DNA from: Leyella lascolaii
GTDB lineage: Bacteria; Bacteroidota; Bacteroidia; Bacteroidales; Bacteroidaceae
DNA length: 64,000 nucleotides
NCBI RefSeq assembly: GCF_900079775.1
Contig: NZ_LT556049.1
Location: forward strand, 460,810-524,809
Direction of reading: 5' to 3'
The notes beneath the pieces are model-generated. The model saw only the letters and a list, made by a program, of their open reading frames with translations. It ran no database searches and was not told the origin of the DNA. Within the stretch, counting starts at the first letter, position 1. Each line of letters opens with the position of its first letter. Both the position numbers and the translations under genes were made by a program. Below, piece by piece: positions 49,304 to 58,859 of the stretch.

Positions 49304-52066
49304 TCAATGTGCCTCGAGCCAGTTTGCGCCCCATCCGCAGTCTGCCACGAGCGGAACGTTGAGAGGGTAGGCGTTCTGCATCTCCTCAAGGACGATGCGC
49401 TGCACCTTCTCTTTTTCTTCCGGAATGACGCTGAAGTTGAGTTCGTCGTGCACCTGAAGTATCATTTTCGACTTTATTCCTTCGGCTTTGAATCTCCGGC
49501 TGATGCGTACCATGGCTATTTTTATTATGTCTGCTGCCGAGCCTTGTATTGGGGCGTTGATGGCGTTGCGCTCTGCGAAGTTGCGGACGGTGGCGTTGTG
49601 CGAGTTGATGTCGGGCAGATAGCGGCGGCGGTGGAAGAATGTCTCCGCGTAGCCTTTTGCCCGTGCGGTCTCCTTACTCTGCTCCATGTATTGCGCCACC
49701 TTGGGGAACGACGCGAAATAACCGTCAATCAGCTGTGCCGCCTCCGCCCGGCTTATGTCCAGACGTTCGGCGAGTCCGAAGACCGTTATGCCGTAGATGA
49801 TGCCGAAGTTGGCACGTTTGGCTTTGGTGCGCTGGTCGCGTGTCACGTCGGCAATGTCTTCCTTGTATATCTTCGCGGCTGTCGCGGCGTGTATGTCGTG
49901 CCCGAGGCGGAACGCTTCTGCCATGTTCTCGTCACCGCTGAGATGCGCCATGACGCGCAGTTCTATCTGCGAATAGTCGGCGGAGAAGAACAGGCAGCCT
50001 TCCTCCGGGATGAAGCAGCGGCGTATCTCCTTGCCGTCCTCCCCGCGGACGGGAATGTTCTGCAGGTTGGGGTCGCTTGAGGAGAGACGCCCGGTGGACG
50101 TCACAGCCTGGTTGAACGACGTGTGTATGTGTCCTGTACGTCTGTTGATGAGTTTCGGGAGAGCGTCGACGTATGTCCCGAGAAGCTTCTTCAGTCCGCG
50201 GTGGGCGAGTATGTCGTCCACTATGGGGTTCTTGTGGCGCAGCTGCTGCAGCACTTCCTCCGACGTGACATACTGTCCTGTCTTTGTCTTCTTGGGTTTG
50301 TCCACAATCTTCATCTTGCCGAAGAGAATTTCGCCCACCTGTTTCGGCGACGCGATGTTGAACTCCTCACCAGCCGCCTCATATATCTGCGTCTCGAGCT
50401 GGCGCATGCGCGAGGTGAGTATGGATGATGTCTCGGCGAGCGAGTCTGTGTCGATGCGTATGCCGTTGAGCTCCATCTCCGCCAGGACTGGCATGAGAGG
50501 CATCTCTATTTCGTAGAACAGCTGTTCGGCTCCGCACTCCTTCAGTTTCGGCAACAGCACGTTGTAGAGTCGCAGTGTGATGTCGGCGTCCTCGGCGGCA
50601 TACTCATACACCTCGGCAGGTTTCAGGTCGCGCATGTTCCGCTGGTTCCTTCCGCGCTCGCCGATGAGCTCTTCTATGTGTATGGTGCGGTAGTGGAGAA
50701 GAGTCTCCGCCATGTAGTCCATGTTGTGGCGCAGCTCGGGCTGTATGAGGTAGTGGGCTATCATCGTGTCGAACATCGGTCCTGCCAGACTCACGCCATA
50801 GTTGTGAAGCACCTCAAGATCGTATTTCAGATTCTGTCCTATTTTCAGAATTTCGGGGTTCTCATATAGAGGTTTAAATATATTTACAATTTTTTGGGCT
50901 TCTTCACGATTGTCGGGCACTGCCACGTAAAATGCCTTTTTTTCCTCGACAGAGAAGCTCAGACCCACCAGTTCAGCGTCGATCGGGTTGGTGGAAGTCG
51001 TTTCCGTATCCAGACTGAGAATTTCTTTTGTCAAAAAAAAGTCAAGAATTTTTCTCGCATCAGCCTCATTCTCAATCAGATAATATTCGTGTGGTGTTGT
51101 CTGAAGTGTCTCAAAACTCGCGTTTTCAGAACTTTCCGGCTCGTCGGTCGGATTTTCTGCAAAGAGATCAAGTTGTTGTTTAACACTTTTTTTGTTGTTT
51201 TTCGATTTGTTGAGAATCTTGTCCGCGAGCGTCTTAAACTCGAGTTCATTGAATATCTCGCGCAGTTTCTGTTCGTCGGGCTCACCGAGTCTCATGCTGT
51301 CGAGGTTGAGGTCTATCGGCACATCGGTCCGGATGGTGGCGAGAAACTTCGACATGCGTATGTCGTCCACAGCCGACTCCACTTTTTCGCGGAGCTTGCC
51401 TTTGATGTCGGCAGTATTCTCGAGCATGTTGTCCACGTCGCCGAACTGCGCTATGAGTTTCGCCGCAGTCTTCTCGCCCACGCCCGGACATCCCGGGAAG
51501 TTGTCTGCCGAGTCGCCCATGAGAGCCAGAAGGTCGATGACGCGCTGCGGAGAGTCGATGGCATACTTGGCGCACACCTCCTTAGGTCCCATCTTCTCGT
51601 AGCCTCCTCCGTGGCGCGGGCGGTAGATGAACACATTGTCGCGTACGAGCTGTCCGTAGTCCTTGTCGGGCGTGAGCATGTAGGTCTCCACACCCTGCCC
51701 GCCCGCCTTGACGGCGAGTGTGCCTATTATGTCGTCCGCCTCAAAGCCGTCTGCCTGCAGTGCGGGTATGTTCATGGCGGCAATGATGTCCTTTATCACC
51801 GGCACAGAGCGTCGGATGTCCTCCGGTGTCTCCTCCCTCTGCGCCTTGTATTGCGGGAAAGCCTCGTCGCGGAACGTCTTGCCGTGGTCGAAAGCCACGG
51901 CTATATGCGTGGGCTGCTCCTTGGTCATTATCTCGTTGAGCGTGTTGACGAAGCCCATGATGGCGGAGGTGTTGAATCCTTTTGAGTTGATGCGCGGATT
52001 CTTTATCAGTGCGTAGTAAGAACGGTATATCAATGCATAGGCATCGATGAGAAACAGTTTGTCCAT
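49304..52066 (-). CDS. polA: DNA polymerase I
   Basis: A 920-residue repair and Okazaki-fragment polymerase. It contains all three domains: 5'-3' exonuclease (residues 1-290, MDKLFLIDAYALIYRSYYA), a 3'-5' exonuclease with its acidic site intact (ILSLDTETTSTNPID), and the polymerase with motif A FFSADYSQIELRVMAHL, motif B RTKAKRANFGIIYG and motif C QVHDELNFSV. The start at 52066 is chosen for the canonical N-terminus. Linker 290-340 is Lys/Asn-rich. Confidence 0.97.
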   Translation of the reverse strand: MDKLFLIDAYALIYRSYYALIKNPRINSKGFNTSAIMGFVNTLNEIMTKEQPTHIAVAFDHGKTFRDEAFPQYKAQREETPEDIRRSVPVIKDIIAAMNIPALQADGFEADDIIGTLAVKAGGQGVETYMLTPDKDYGQLVRDNVFIYRPRHGGGYEKMGPKEVCAKYAIDSPQRVIDLLALMGDSADNFPGCPGVGEKTAAKLIAQFGDVDNMLENTADIKGKLREKVESAVDDIRMSKFLATIRTDVPIDLNLDSMRLGEPDEQKLREIFNELEFKTLADKILNKSKNNKKSVKQQLDLFAENPTDEPESSENASFETLQTTPHEYYLIENEADARKILDFFLTKEILSLDTETTSTNPIDAELVGLSFSVEEKKAFYVAVPDNREEAQKIVNIFKPLYENPEILKIGQNLKYDLEVLHNYGVSLAGPMFDTMIAHYLIQPELRHNMDYMAETLLHYRTIHIEELIGERGRNQRNMRDLKPAEVYEYAAEDADITLRLYNVLLPKLKECGAEQLFYEIEMPLMPVLAEMELNGIRIDTDSLAETSSILTSRMRQLETQIYEAAGEEFNIASPKQVGEILFGKMKIVDKPKKTKTGQYVTSEEVLQQLRHKNPIVDDILAHRGLKKLLGTYVDALPKLINRRTGHIHTSFNQAVTSTGRLSSSDPNLQNIPVRGEDGKEIRRCFIPEEGCLFFSADYSQIELRVMAHLSGDENMAEAFRLGHDIHAATAAKIYKEDIADVTRDQRTKAKRANFGIIYGITVFGLAERLDISRAEAAQLIDGYFASFPKVAQYMEQSKETARAKGYAETFFHRRRYLPDINSHNATVRNFAERNAINAPIQGSAADIIKIAMVRISRRFKAEGIKSKMILQVHDELNFSVIPEEKEKVQRIVLEEMQNAYPLNVPLVADCGWGANWLEAH

Positions 52067-52240
52067 GATGGTTGGTGTTATGTTATGTGATGTATGGAGC
52101 AACACGTTTTGCCGGGGGATTATTCCGGAATGTACGGACGATTGGTGTATTACAGCCGGAGTATTGCCTGCGGCGTTGCCTGACGGTTGCTTTTTGCCGT
52201 AAAATTACTAAAAATATGGTACTAATCCCGATAAAATAAT

Positions 52241-52248
52241 TAATTTTG
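52241..52248 (+). promoter_or_regulatory. -7 box of the polyprenyl synthase gene
   Basis: TAATTTTG, full match; predicted start about 13 nt before the ATG, a very short leader. Confidence 0.5.
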
Positions 52249-52267
52249 TGTCAAATTTCAGATAAGT

Positions 52268-53245
52268 ATGGATTACCTGTCAGTCATCAAACAACCGGTA
52301 CAGGCAGAACTTGCCGATTTCATTGAACTGTTCAACCGTTCGCTGTCTCATGAGGACGGCATGCTCGGGAGCGCGCTCGAACACATCAGGCGGCGCGCCG
52401 GAAAGCGCATGCGTCCTATGCTCATACTGCTCATGGCGAAGTCGTTCGGACATGTGACCGACGTTACTCTGAACGCTGCCGTGGGACTCGAGCTGCTTCA
52501 CACGGCGTCGCTCGTGCACGACGATGTGGTGGACGAGAGCGGAGAACGACGCGGACAGGCATCCGTCAACGCCACATACGACAACAAGGTGGCTGTGCTG
52601 GTGGGTGACTACATACTTTCAACGGCTCTGCTGCACGTGTCGTTCACCCATTCTGAAGAGATTGTGCGCTATCTTGCCGAACTGGGACGAACGCTGTCTG
52701 ACGGTGAGATACTTCAACTGTCGAACATCGGACGGCGCGAAATTTCGGAAGAGGTATATTATGAGGTGATACGCCGGAAGACAGCCGCGCTCTTCGAGGC
52801 ATGCGCCGGCATAGGCGTACTGTCGGCAGGAGTGTCTGGCGAAGCGTTCGGGAAGGCGTGCGCCTTCGGCAGCAATCTCGGCATGATATTCCAGATACGC
52901 GACGACATCTTCGACTACTTCGACTCGCCGGAGATAGGGAAGCCCACCGGCAACGACATGCTGGAGGGAAAGCTCACGCTGCCAGCCATATACGCAGTGA
53001 ACAACGGCGGCGATGGTGCCATGCTCGAGCTGGCATACAAGGTGAAGGAACAGAGCGTGACGCAGGAGGAGATAGACACTCTCGTGGAGTACACCAAGAG
53101 CCACGGCGGAATAGAGTATGCCGAACGGCGCATGGAGGAGCTGCGCCTCAAATGTATGGAATATATAGAAAATGCGGTGAGTGACGAGGGTATAAAACGC
53201 GCCCTGACGGCTTACATCGACTTCGTGATAGAGCGTAACAATTGA
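52268..53245 (+). CDS. Polyprenyl diphosphate synthase
   Basis: A 325-residue trans-isoprenyl diphosphate synthase (octaprenyl/heptaprenyl type) making the side chain of menaquinone. The first Asp-rich motif is LVHDDVVDESGERRG (about residues 83-97) and the second FQIRDDIFDYF (about 208-218). Chain length cannot be read with certainty. Single gene followed by a terminator. Confidence 0.92.
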   Translation: MDYLSVIKQPVQAELADFIELFNRSLSHEDGMLGSALEHIRRRAGKRMRPMLILLMAKSFGHVTDVTLNAAVGLELLHTASLVHDDVVDESGERRGQASVNATYDNKVAVLVGDYILSTALLHVSFTHSEEIVRYLAELGRTLSDGEILQLSNIGRREISEEVYYEVIRRKTAALFEACAGIGVLSAGVSGEAFGKACAFGSNLGMIFQIRDDIFDYFDSPEIGKPTGNDMLEGKLTLPAIYAVNNGGDGAMLELAYKVKEQSVTQEEIDTLVEYTKSHGGIEYAERRMEELRLKCMEYIENAVSDEGIKRALTAYIDFVIERNN

Positions 53246-53274
53246 CATAAGACCGGGCGACCGGCATTATAAAA

Positions 53275-53316
53275 AATAACGGGTCCGTGCGTATCATCCT
53301 GCGCGGGCCCGTTATT
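53275..53316 (+). terminator. Terminator after the polyprenyl synthase gene
   Basis: AATAACGGGTCCGTGC (53275-53290) pairs with GCGCGGGCCCGTTATT (53301-53316), two G-U/mismatch positions, then T-rich sequence. Confidence 0.85.
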
Positions 53317-53407
53317 CATTATATGTATAAGGCTGAATGATTAAGCCAAACCCATATTCCTGCCATCAGCACGTAGTGGGAAACGGCGCACGATGAGCGG
53401 TAAGGGC

Positions 53408-53857
53408 TTAATAAATGCCTTTCTCTTTCAGCAATGCAGTCCATCTTCCGTCCTTCTTGGAGATTATCAGCTGCGTAAGCACATAGTCCTTTCCCACCTT
53501 TATTGTCCCGTCAGGCAGACCGTAGAGAAATGACTTTTTAAACCGCTTCTTGTATAAAGTATTGCCGGTTTCTTTCTTTTTTACGGTGATTCTGACACCG
53601 TCGTAGTCAACGTCTTCTATATAGATGCCGTATGCATAGCTGTCTCCCAAAGAGCCTACAGTCTTGGAGCTTTTGGTCTTATATGCGTCTGCGTCTATCT
53701 CTATCACGACGTCAGCATACTCCTTGTTGTCTATCTTTATTGAAGACACCTCCCTTTCGAGTCTGACGTCGAACGTAGGTCTGATATTCTCCTGTGCCGC
53801 CGCTGCGAGCGATTCGAACAGCAGCAAGAGGCTGAATATGTTTTTAAGTGTATGCAT
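53408..53857 (-). CDS. Small secreted protein of unknown function
   Basis: A 149-residue protein with a signal peptide (MHTLKNIFSLLLLFESLAAA, cleavage near AAQ). The mature part is rich in alternating charged and hydrophobic residues (YADVVIEIDADAYKT, VRITVKKKETG), suggesting a small beta domain. No family recognised. The start lies 23 nt after the deoC stop on the same strand, so it may be the last gene of that operon. Confidence 0.65.
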   Translation of the reverse strand: MHTLKNIFSLLLLFESLAAAAQENIRPTFDVRLEREVSSIKIDNKEYADVVIEIDADAYKTKSSKTVGSLGDSYAYGIYIEDVDYDGVRITVKKKETGNTLYKKRFKKSFLYGLPDGTIKVGKDYVLTQLIISKKDGRWTALLKEKGIY

Positions 53858-53880
53858 ACGAGTGCTTTTTCGCTTGATAA

Positions 53881-54813
53881 TCAGAAGAACTTGGTCTCCT
53901 CACCCACAAGCTCGCTCAGCAGCAGGTTCGCCAGACGGCTTGTGCCTATGCGGAACCACTTGTTGGTGAGCCATTTCTCGCCGAGCACCTCTTTCACGAT
54001 GGTGTAGTATATCACAGCGTCCATCACCGTGTTGATGCCTCCCGCGGGCTTGAAGCCTATCTGGATGCCGGTCTCGTCGTAGTATTCCTTTATTGCCTGA
54101 CACATCACGTAAGCCGCCTCGGGAGTAGCCGACACCTTCTCCTTGCCCGTCGACGTCTTGATGTAGTCGGCTCCGGCATACATGGCGAGGATGGAAGCCT
54201 TCTTGATGTTCGACGCCGTGGCGAGGTCGCCCGTCTCGAGTATCACCTTCATGGCATGCTCCCCGCACACCTGTTTCAGCTCGCCTATCTCGTCGCTCAC
54301 GCCCTCATAGTCGCCGCTGAGAAACTTTCCTACAGGCATGACGATGTCTATCTCCGTCGCGCCGTCCTTTATCGCCAGAGCCGTCTCAGCCACCTTCACC
54401 TCAAGCAGAGCCTGCGACGAGGGGAAACTGCCCGACACGCAGGCTATCTCCACGCCGTCCACCTCGAGCGACTGGCTCACTACGCTTGCGAAGCACGGAT
54501 AGACGCATATTGTGGCAACGTGCGGCAGGTCGGGGTATTGGCTGTCAAAGTCGTTCACGCGCTCGGTGAACGCCAGCACGCTTGTCTCCGAATCGGTTGT
54601 CTTGAGTGTGGTAAGCTCGATGCTTCCCATGAGAAAACGCTTCACCTCAGGCGTGTCGTTCTCATGCACTTTCTCGGCTATGAGCGTGCGCACAGCCTCG
54701 CTCACCGCCGCGTCGTCCATATCGAGGCGGTATTTGCCCATCGCCTCCTCATATTTGTTTTGTCTCGGAGCGTCATGATGATGATGTCCGCAGTTGGAAT
54801 GTTTTGTGTCCAT
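53881..54813 (-). CDS. deoC: Deoxyribose-phosphate aldolase
   Basis: A 310-residue class I aldolase cleaving 2-deoxyribose 5-phosphate to acetaldehyde and glyceraldehyde 3-phosphate. The Schiff-base Lys lies in GADYIKTSTGKEK and the helper Lys in GFKPAGGINT. The N-terminal ~60 residues (including HSNCGHHHHDAPRQ) are an extension relative to the E. coli enzyme. In this phylum it commonly follows the MazG-like and dtd genes, as here. Confidence 0.94.
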   Translation of the reverse strand: MDTKHSNCGHHHHDAPRQNKYEEAMGKYRLDMDDAAVSEAVRTLIAEKVHENDTPEVKRFLMGSIELTTLKTTDSETSVLAFTERVNDFDSQYPDLPHVATICVYPCFASVVSQSLEVDGVEIACVSGSFPSSQALLEVKVAETALAIKDGATEIDIVMPVGKFLSGDYEGVSDEIGELKQVCGEHAMKVILETGDLATASNIKKASILAMYAGADYIKTSTGKEKVSATPEAAYVMCQAIKEYYDETGIQIGFKPAGGINTVMDAVIYYTIVKEVLGEKWLTNKWFRIGTSRLANLLLSELVGEETKFF

Positions 54814-54922
54814 ATTTCTTTTATATTAAGGGTTTTACGTTGTTTCACGGGCACAGTGCCGCGTAATGTTTATGTCTTCTGCCTTGTTGCGCCTTGCGGG
54901 CTGGACGGGTGTCATGCCACGG

Positions 54923-55258
54923 TCACAGTTTGGGATTGTTGCGGTGGCGGTCCTTGTCGCGCTGTGTCTTCTTCTCGATGTTGCGCCTCAGTTCCTCCGT
55001 AAGGTCTGTTCCTGTCTGGTTGGCTATGCACAGCAGCACCCACAGCACGTCAGCCATCTCGTCGCCGAGCGAGTCTTTCTCGCCCTCCTTGAAGCTCTGG
55101 TCACCATATTTGCGTGCCATTATGCGTGCCATCTCGCCCACCTCCTCTGTGAGTACAGCCATGTTGGTGAGCTCTGAGAAGTAACGCACGCCGTAGGTGT
55201 GTATCCACTCGTCCACGAGCCGTTGCGCCTCACGCAGTGTTATGTCGTTGTCTGTCAT
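54923..55258 (-). CDS. MazG-like nucleotide pyrophosphohydrolase
   Basis: A 111-residue all-alpha NTP pyrophosphohydrolase. The metal-binding pattern EEVGEMARIMARKYG followed by GDEMADVLWVLLCIANQ gives the ExxE/ExxD sites of the MazG fold. It probably removes unwanted nucleotides. It follows a restriction-modification pair that separates it from dtd, its usual neighbour. Confidence 0.88.
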   Translation of the reverse strand: MTDNDITLREAQRLVDEWIHTYGVRYFSELTNMAVLTEEVGEMARIMARKYGDQSFKEGEKDSLGDEMADVLWVLLCIANQTGTDLTEELRRNIEKKTQRDKDRHRNNPKL

Positions 55259-55287
55259 TGAGTGATGTTTTTTGCGTTAATCTTATT

Positions 55288-56025
55288 CTACATCCTTTTT
55301 ATGTTTATCCAGCTTTTGTCAAAGCCGATATTGTTCAGTGTGATTTCTTTTTGTAGTACGGGAGGTTGTTTGATTGTGAACTTTATGGCGTTTGAAGGAA
55401 CTTTAGTGTGAATTGTGAACTGTGATCCGTGGGGTTGCCACGTAAAACACTGCTCACCGGTTTCAGTGTCCATTCCAATGAGATTGCCGTTGCTGTTTAC
55501 TTCCCATGTGTAGTCGTTTGTACGGTAACGTTGGTTTTCCTCTTCGAAAATGCAGTAGGACAACATGTCATATGAGCGTATCAGTACCGTTGTTCGTACA
55601 GGATTATAGCAGTCATGTGCGATATTCACCCTTTCGTTCCATATTCCCAGTACCGCGCGACCTGTTTTTTGTATGTCTTCATGCGGGTCTGTTATGCCAT
55701 AAGAATAATCCGGAGAGCATCTTCCGCTGATGAGTCTGACGCTTCTTGCATTGAATGGGTCTTTGTTTTTTACTGTTTTCACCGACCATGCCATTTTCTC
55801 CTTTACCACGTCCGCAATGCCTACGGGTGCGTCGAGATGCCTTCCTCCTATGGCTTCTGCAAGCGCGTCGCCCCAGTCTGAGCCAGATATGTCTTTGCGT
55901 CCGATGCATATAAGATATATGGGATGGCTTGCTATCCCTACAATCATATCGTCTGTAAACTCATTGATTGGATATGGTTCGTGTGTATGTAGCTTTTTGC
56001 TGTCTCGCAGTTTTGGATGTCTCAT
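55288..56025 (-). CDS. Type II restriction endonuclease, family not identified
   Basis: A 245-residue protein called a restriction enzyme mainly from context: it overlaps the 3' end of a cytosine-5 methyltransferase gene by 65 bp. A plausible nuclease core is Asp72 (GIADVV) with Ser81-Val-Lys83 (AWSVKTVKN), a weak PD-(D/E)xK-like arrangement with a Glu nearby. I do not recognise the specificity. Codon and base composition are more AT-rich than the flanks. Confidence 0.7.
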   Translation of the reverse strand: MRHPKLRDSKKLHTHEPYPINEFTDDMIVGIASHPIYLICIGRKDISGSDWGDALAEAIGGRHLDAPVGIADVVKEKMAWSVKTVKNKDPFNARSVRLISGRCSPDYSYGITDPHEDIQKTGRAVLGIWNERVNIAHDCYNPVRTTVLIRSYDMLSYCIFEEENQRYRTNDYTWEVNSNGNLIGMDTETGEQCFTWQPHGSQFTIHTKVPSNAIKFTIKQPPVLQKEITLNNIGFDKSWINIKRM

Positions 56026-56938
56026 TTTGTCTGTCTGTTACTTCATCTATTTTTTTTGCTATCTCCCGTATCATCGGTACGGCTACAGAGTTGCCCGTCT
56101 GACGGCGTATCTCGCTGTGTGAAACCACTATCTTGAATGTGTCAGGGAATCCCTGCAAACGTAGTAATTCTCTTGATGAAGGTCGTCGTATGCCGTTTAC
56201 CAGCAGGTAGTTGTACGACGCTCCTGAGCGCAGCGCACATGCATGGTCAAGTACCGAGATGTTTCCAGCCTTGTTCTCGTGCCATATTGAAGGGTAGAAT
56301 ATCTTTTTCCCGGCTACACACATGTTTCTCTTGTTGACGATGTGTTCTGATGCGAATAGGGATTTGTCCACGTTCTCATCTTTCTCCAGTACTGTTGCCA
56401 GACTGTATGGTCTTTTCTTGAAGTCAAAATTGAATCTTGAGTAATGCCTTATGTCTTTGAATCCTACGATTATAACCCTTTCTCGTTTTTGCGGTATACC
56501 GAAGTCCATGGCATTGAGAACCTTCCATTTTATGTGATATCCCAAGTCTGTGAGAACTTCCAGTATGGTTTTGAATGTCTGCCCGTTATTGTGTGTTGTC
56601 AGCTGTTTCACGTTTTCGAGCAAAACCGCTTTGGGGTTGTGGTAGTCCAGAATCCTTGCAACCTCAAAAAACAATGTGCCGCGTGTGTCTTCAAAACCTC
56701 TCATCTTTCCCATAATGCTGAATGCCTGGCACGGGAATCCAGCCAGCAGCAAGTCATGTGGAGGTATGTCTTTTGCCTGTATTTTTGTTATGTCTCCGTA
56801 GGGTCGCTCTTTGAAGTTCGCTTCATAGGTGTCGCAAGCGGCTTTGTCCCATTCTGATGAAAAGACGCATTTATAGCCTAATTCATCAAAAGGAATGCGA
56901 ATGCCTCCTATCCCTGCAAACAGATCTATGAATTTCAT
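55961..56938 (-). CDS. DNA (cytosine-5) methyltransferase, second RM system
   Basis: A 325-residue m5C methyltransferase. Motif I FIDLFAGIGGIRIPF (residues 3-17), motif IV AGFPCQAFSIMG with catalytic Cys, motif VI LLENVKQL, motif VIII QKRERVIIVGF, and motifs IX-X LRLQGFPDTF and RRQTGNSVAVP. The start at 56938 gives the standard N-terminus. With the downstream overlapping endonuclease it forms a compact cassette lying between dtd and the MazG-like gene. Target sequence unknown. Confidence 0.92.
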   Translation of the reverse strand: MKFIDLFAGIGGIRIPFDELGYKCVFSSEWDKAACDTYEANFKERPYGDITKIQAKDIPPHDLLLAGFPCQAFSIMGKMRGFEDTRGTLFFEVARILDYHNPKAVLLENVKQLTTHNNGQTFKTILEVLTDLGYHIKWKVLNAMDFGIPQKRERVIIVGFKDIRHYSRFNFDFKKRPYSLATVLEKDENVDKSLFASEHIVNKRNMCVAGKKIFYPSIWHENKAGNISVLDHACALRSGASYNYLLVNGIRRPSSRELLRLQGFPDTFKIVVSHSEIRRQTGNSVAVPMIREIAKKIDEVTDRQNETSKTARQQKATYTRTISNQ

Positions 56939-56973
56939 ACTATTTGTTTTATTAATATGTTGCTTATGTATTA

Positions 56974-57426
56974 TCACTCTTTATTCCTGCTGTCCATGCA
57001 TATGGTCACAGGACCGTCGTTGAGCAGCTCCACCTTCATGTCGGCACCGAACTCGCCCGTGCCCACAGGCTTGCCGATGGCGTCGCCCAGACGGCTGCAG
57101 AACAGCTCGTAGAGGGGTATTGCGATGGAGTGGGGAGCGGCGTGTATCCACGAGGGACGGTTGCCTTTCTTGTAGGAAGCCATCAGGGTGAACTGGCTGA
57201 TTACCAGTATCTCGCCGTCCACGGCTGTTATCGGGAGGTTCATCACGCCCTTCTCGTCGTCGAACACACGCAGTGCGGCTGTCTTCTTTACAAGCCATTC
57301 CACGTCTTCAACGGTATCGTCGGAAGCGATGCCGAGCAGAATGAGGAAGCCGCGTCCTATTGACGACTTCACCTTACCGTCTATTGTCACCGATGCGCGG
57401 CTCACGCGCTGTATTACTATCTTCAT
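56974..57426 (-). CDS. dtd: D-aminoacyl-tRNA deacylase
   Basis: A 150-residue enzyme removing D-amino acids from tRNA. The two active-site signatures are SQFTLMASYKKGNRPSW (residues about 77-93) and the C-terminal NDGPVTICMDS. Preceded by a duplicated promoter/hairpin leader at 57549-57680. The following RM cassette begins 36 nt after its stop. Confidence 0.95.
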   Translation of the reverse strand: MKIVIQRVSRASVTIDGKVKSSIGRGFLILLGIASDDTVEDVEWLVKKTAALRVFDDEKGVMNLPITAVDGEILVISQFTLMASYKKGNRPSWIHAAPHSIAIPLYELFCSRLGDAIGKPVGTGEFGADMKVELLNDGPVTICMDSRNKE

Positions 57427-57548
57427 TTTCCTTAATCCTATGTGGCGCGTTACGCGCTTCTGTTATTTGTTTACAGGCGATGCTGACGATGGGAAAGAAT
57501 ATGTATCTCCATTATTCCTGTTGCCGCCGGTGTCATTGCTTTGATTGC

Positions 57549-57680
57549 GCAAACGAGCGGTATGAAATCTTGCTTTCATATTCCCGAGAGCAGCCTATCT
57601 TATTGCAAAGATGGTGCAAACGAGCGGAATGAAATCTTGTTTTCAAATTCCCGAGAGCAGCCTATCTTATTGCAAAGATA
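57549..57680 (-). promoter_or_regulatory. Two tandem 67-bp promoter/hairpin leaders ahead of dtd
   Basis: Read on the minus strand each 67-bp unit starts with TATCTTTG (57673-57680; CATCTTTG in the second copy), then CAATAAGATAGGCTGCTCTC, then a hairpin GGAAT-TTGAAAACAAGATTTC-ATTCC and GCTCGTTTGCAC. The layout and the ATAGGnTGCnnCTCGG block match the 88-bp units at 5553. It should drive dtd, which starts at 57426. Confidence 0.75.
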
Positions 57681-57849
57681 GTGGAAAATGGATTCTGTTC
57701 AAAGCAAAACATCCTTTTATTTTGGCGTATAAAGGATGTTTAACCGTTATAATCATATACATAGGATATGACGTTTTGCGTATTAAGCCATTATGTATAT
57801 TCGTGCGGCAGAAGCATCCGTGATTAATATCAGCTCAGTATTCGCTTGT

Positions 57850-58578
57850 GAGACGCAAGATTTTGCGTCTCTACTTTTGCAGGCAGCGCATATTGCCTTT
57901 AATTCCTCATCATTCACTCAATGGCGTGAGCCCAGTAGAGACGCAAAATCTTGCGTCTCCCGTCCTTCCCATAGCAATACACTCATTCAATAATATGCTT
58001 GACAATAATCGCATATACCCCCTTGTGAGACGCAAGATTTTGCGTCTCTACTTTCGAAGCCAGCGCATATTGCCTTTAATTCCTCATCATTCACTCAATG
58101 GCGCGAGCCCAGTAGAGACGCAAAATGTTGCGTCTCCCGTCCTTCCCATAGCAGTATCTGCATGTTATAATGCCGCTGGCAATGTATGCATTTTTCCCTT
58201 GTGAGACGCAAGATTTTGCGTCTCTACTATTGAAGGCAGCGCATATCATCCTTATACTCCTCATCATTCACTCAATGGCGTAAGCCCAGTAGAGACGCAA
58301 AATCTTGCGTCTCCCGTCCATGCCATAGCAATATACTCATTCAGTAATAGCTTGACAATAATCGCATATACCCCCTTGTGAGGCGCAAGATTTTGCGTCT
58401 CTACTATTGCAGCCAGCGCATATCATCCTTATACCCCTCATCATTCACTCAATGGCGTAAGCCCGGTAGAGACGCAAAATCTTGCGTCTCCCGTCCTTCC
58501 CATAGCAATACACTCATTCAATAATATGCTGACAATAATCGCATATACTCCCTTGTGAGACGCAAAATCTTGCGTCTC
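57850..58578. repeat. Palindrome array R4 (9 copies)
   Basis: Nine 22-bp palindromes start at 57850, 57938, 58027, 58115, 58203, 58292, 58380, 58469 and 58557. Successive distances are 88, 89, 88, 88, 89, 88, 89 and 88 bp. Spacers of about 66 nt alternate between two conserved kinds, so the true repeat is about 177 bp. The array lies between dtd and uvrC, genes that are normally close. Confidence 0.93.
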
Positions 58579-58859
58579 TACTTTTGCCGATAGCGTTGGT
58601 AGGATGGTGTTTCCTGATTGTCATACGATAGAATACAACACATTGTTCCGCAAACATCACTTTCTCACGGCGTGATTTTAACTTAAAAAATCTGCTGCAA
58701 TTTACCTTCCGGATATTGAATTTTAGCGTCTGTGACTTCCTTTTTACCCCTATAGGTTATTATAAGGATATGTGTGAGATGTCGCGTCAGACGCCTTTAA
58801 ATTGTCCGAAAAGCCCTTTTTGATGACAGATGTGTGCTCACGGATGTATAGAACCGCAT

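Noticed and set aside
57850..58578. CRISPR array
   Set aside because: The repeat unit is a palindrome and the spacing regular, but the spacers are themselves conserved and alternate, and no cas gene is present.
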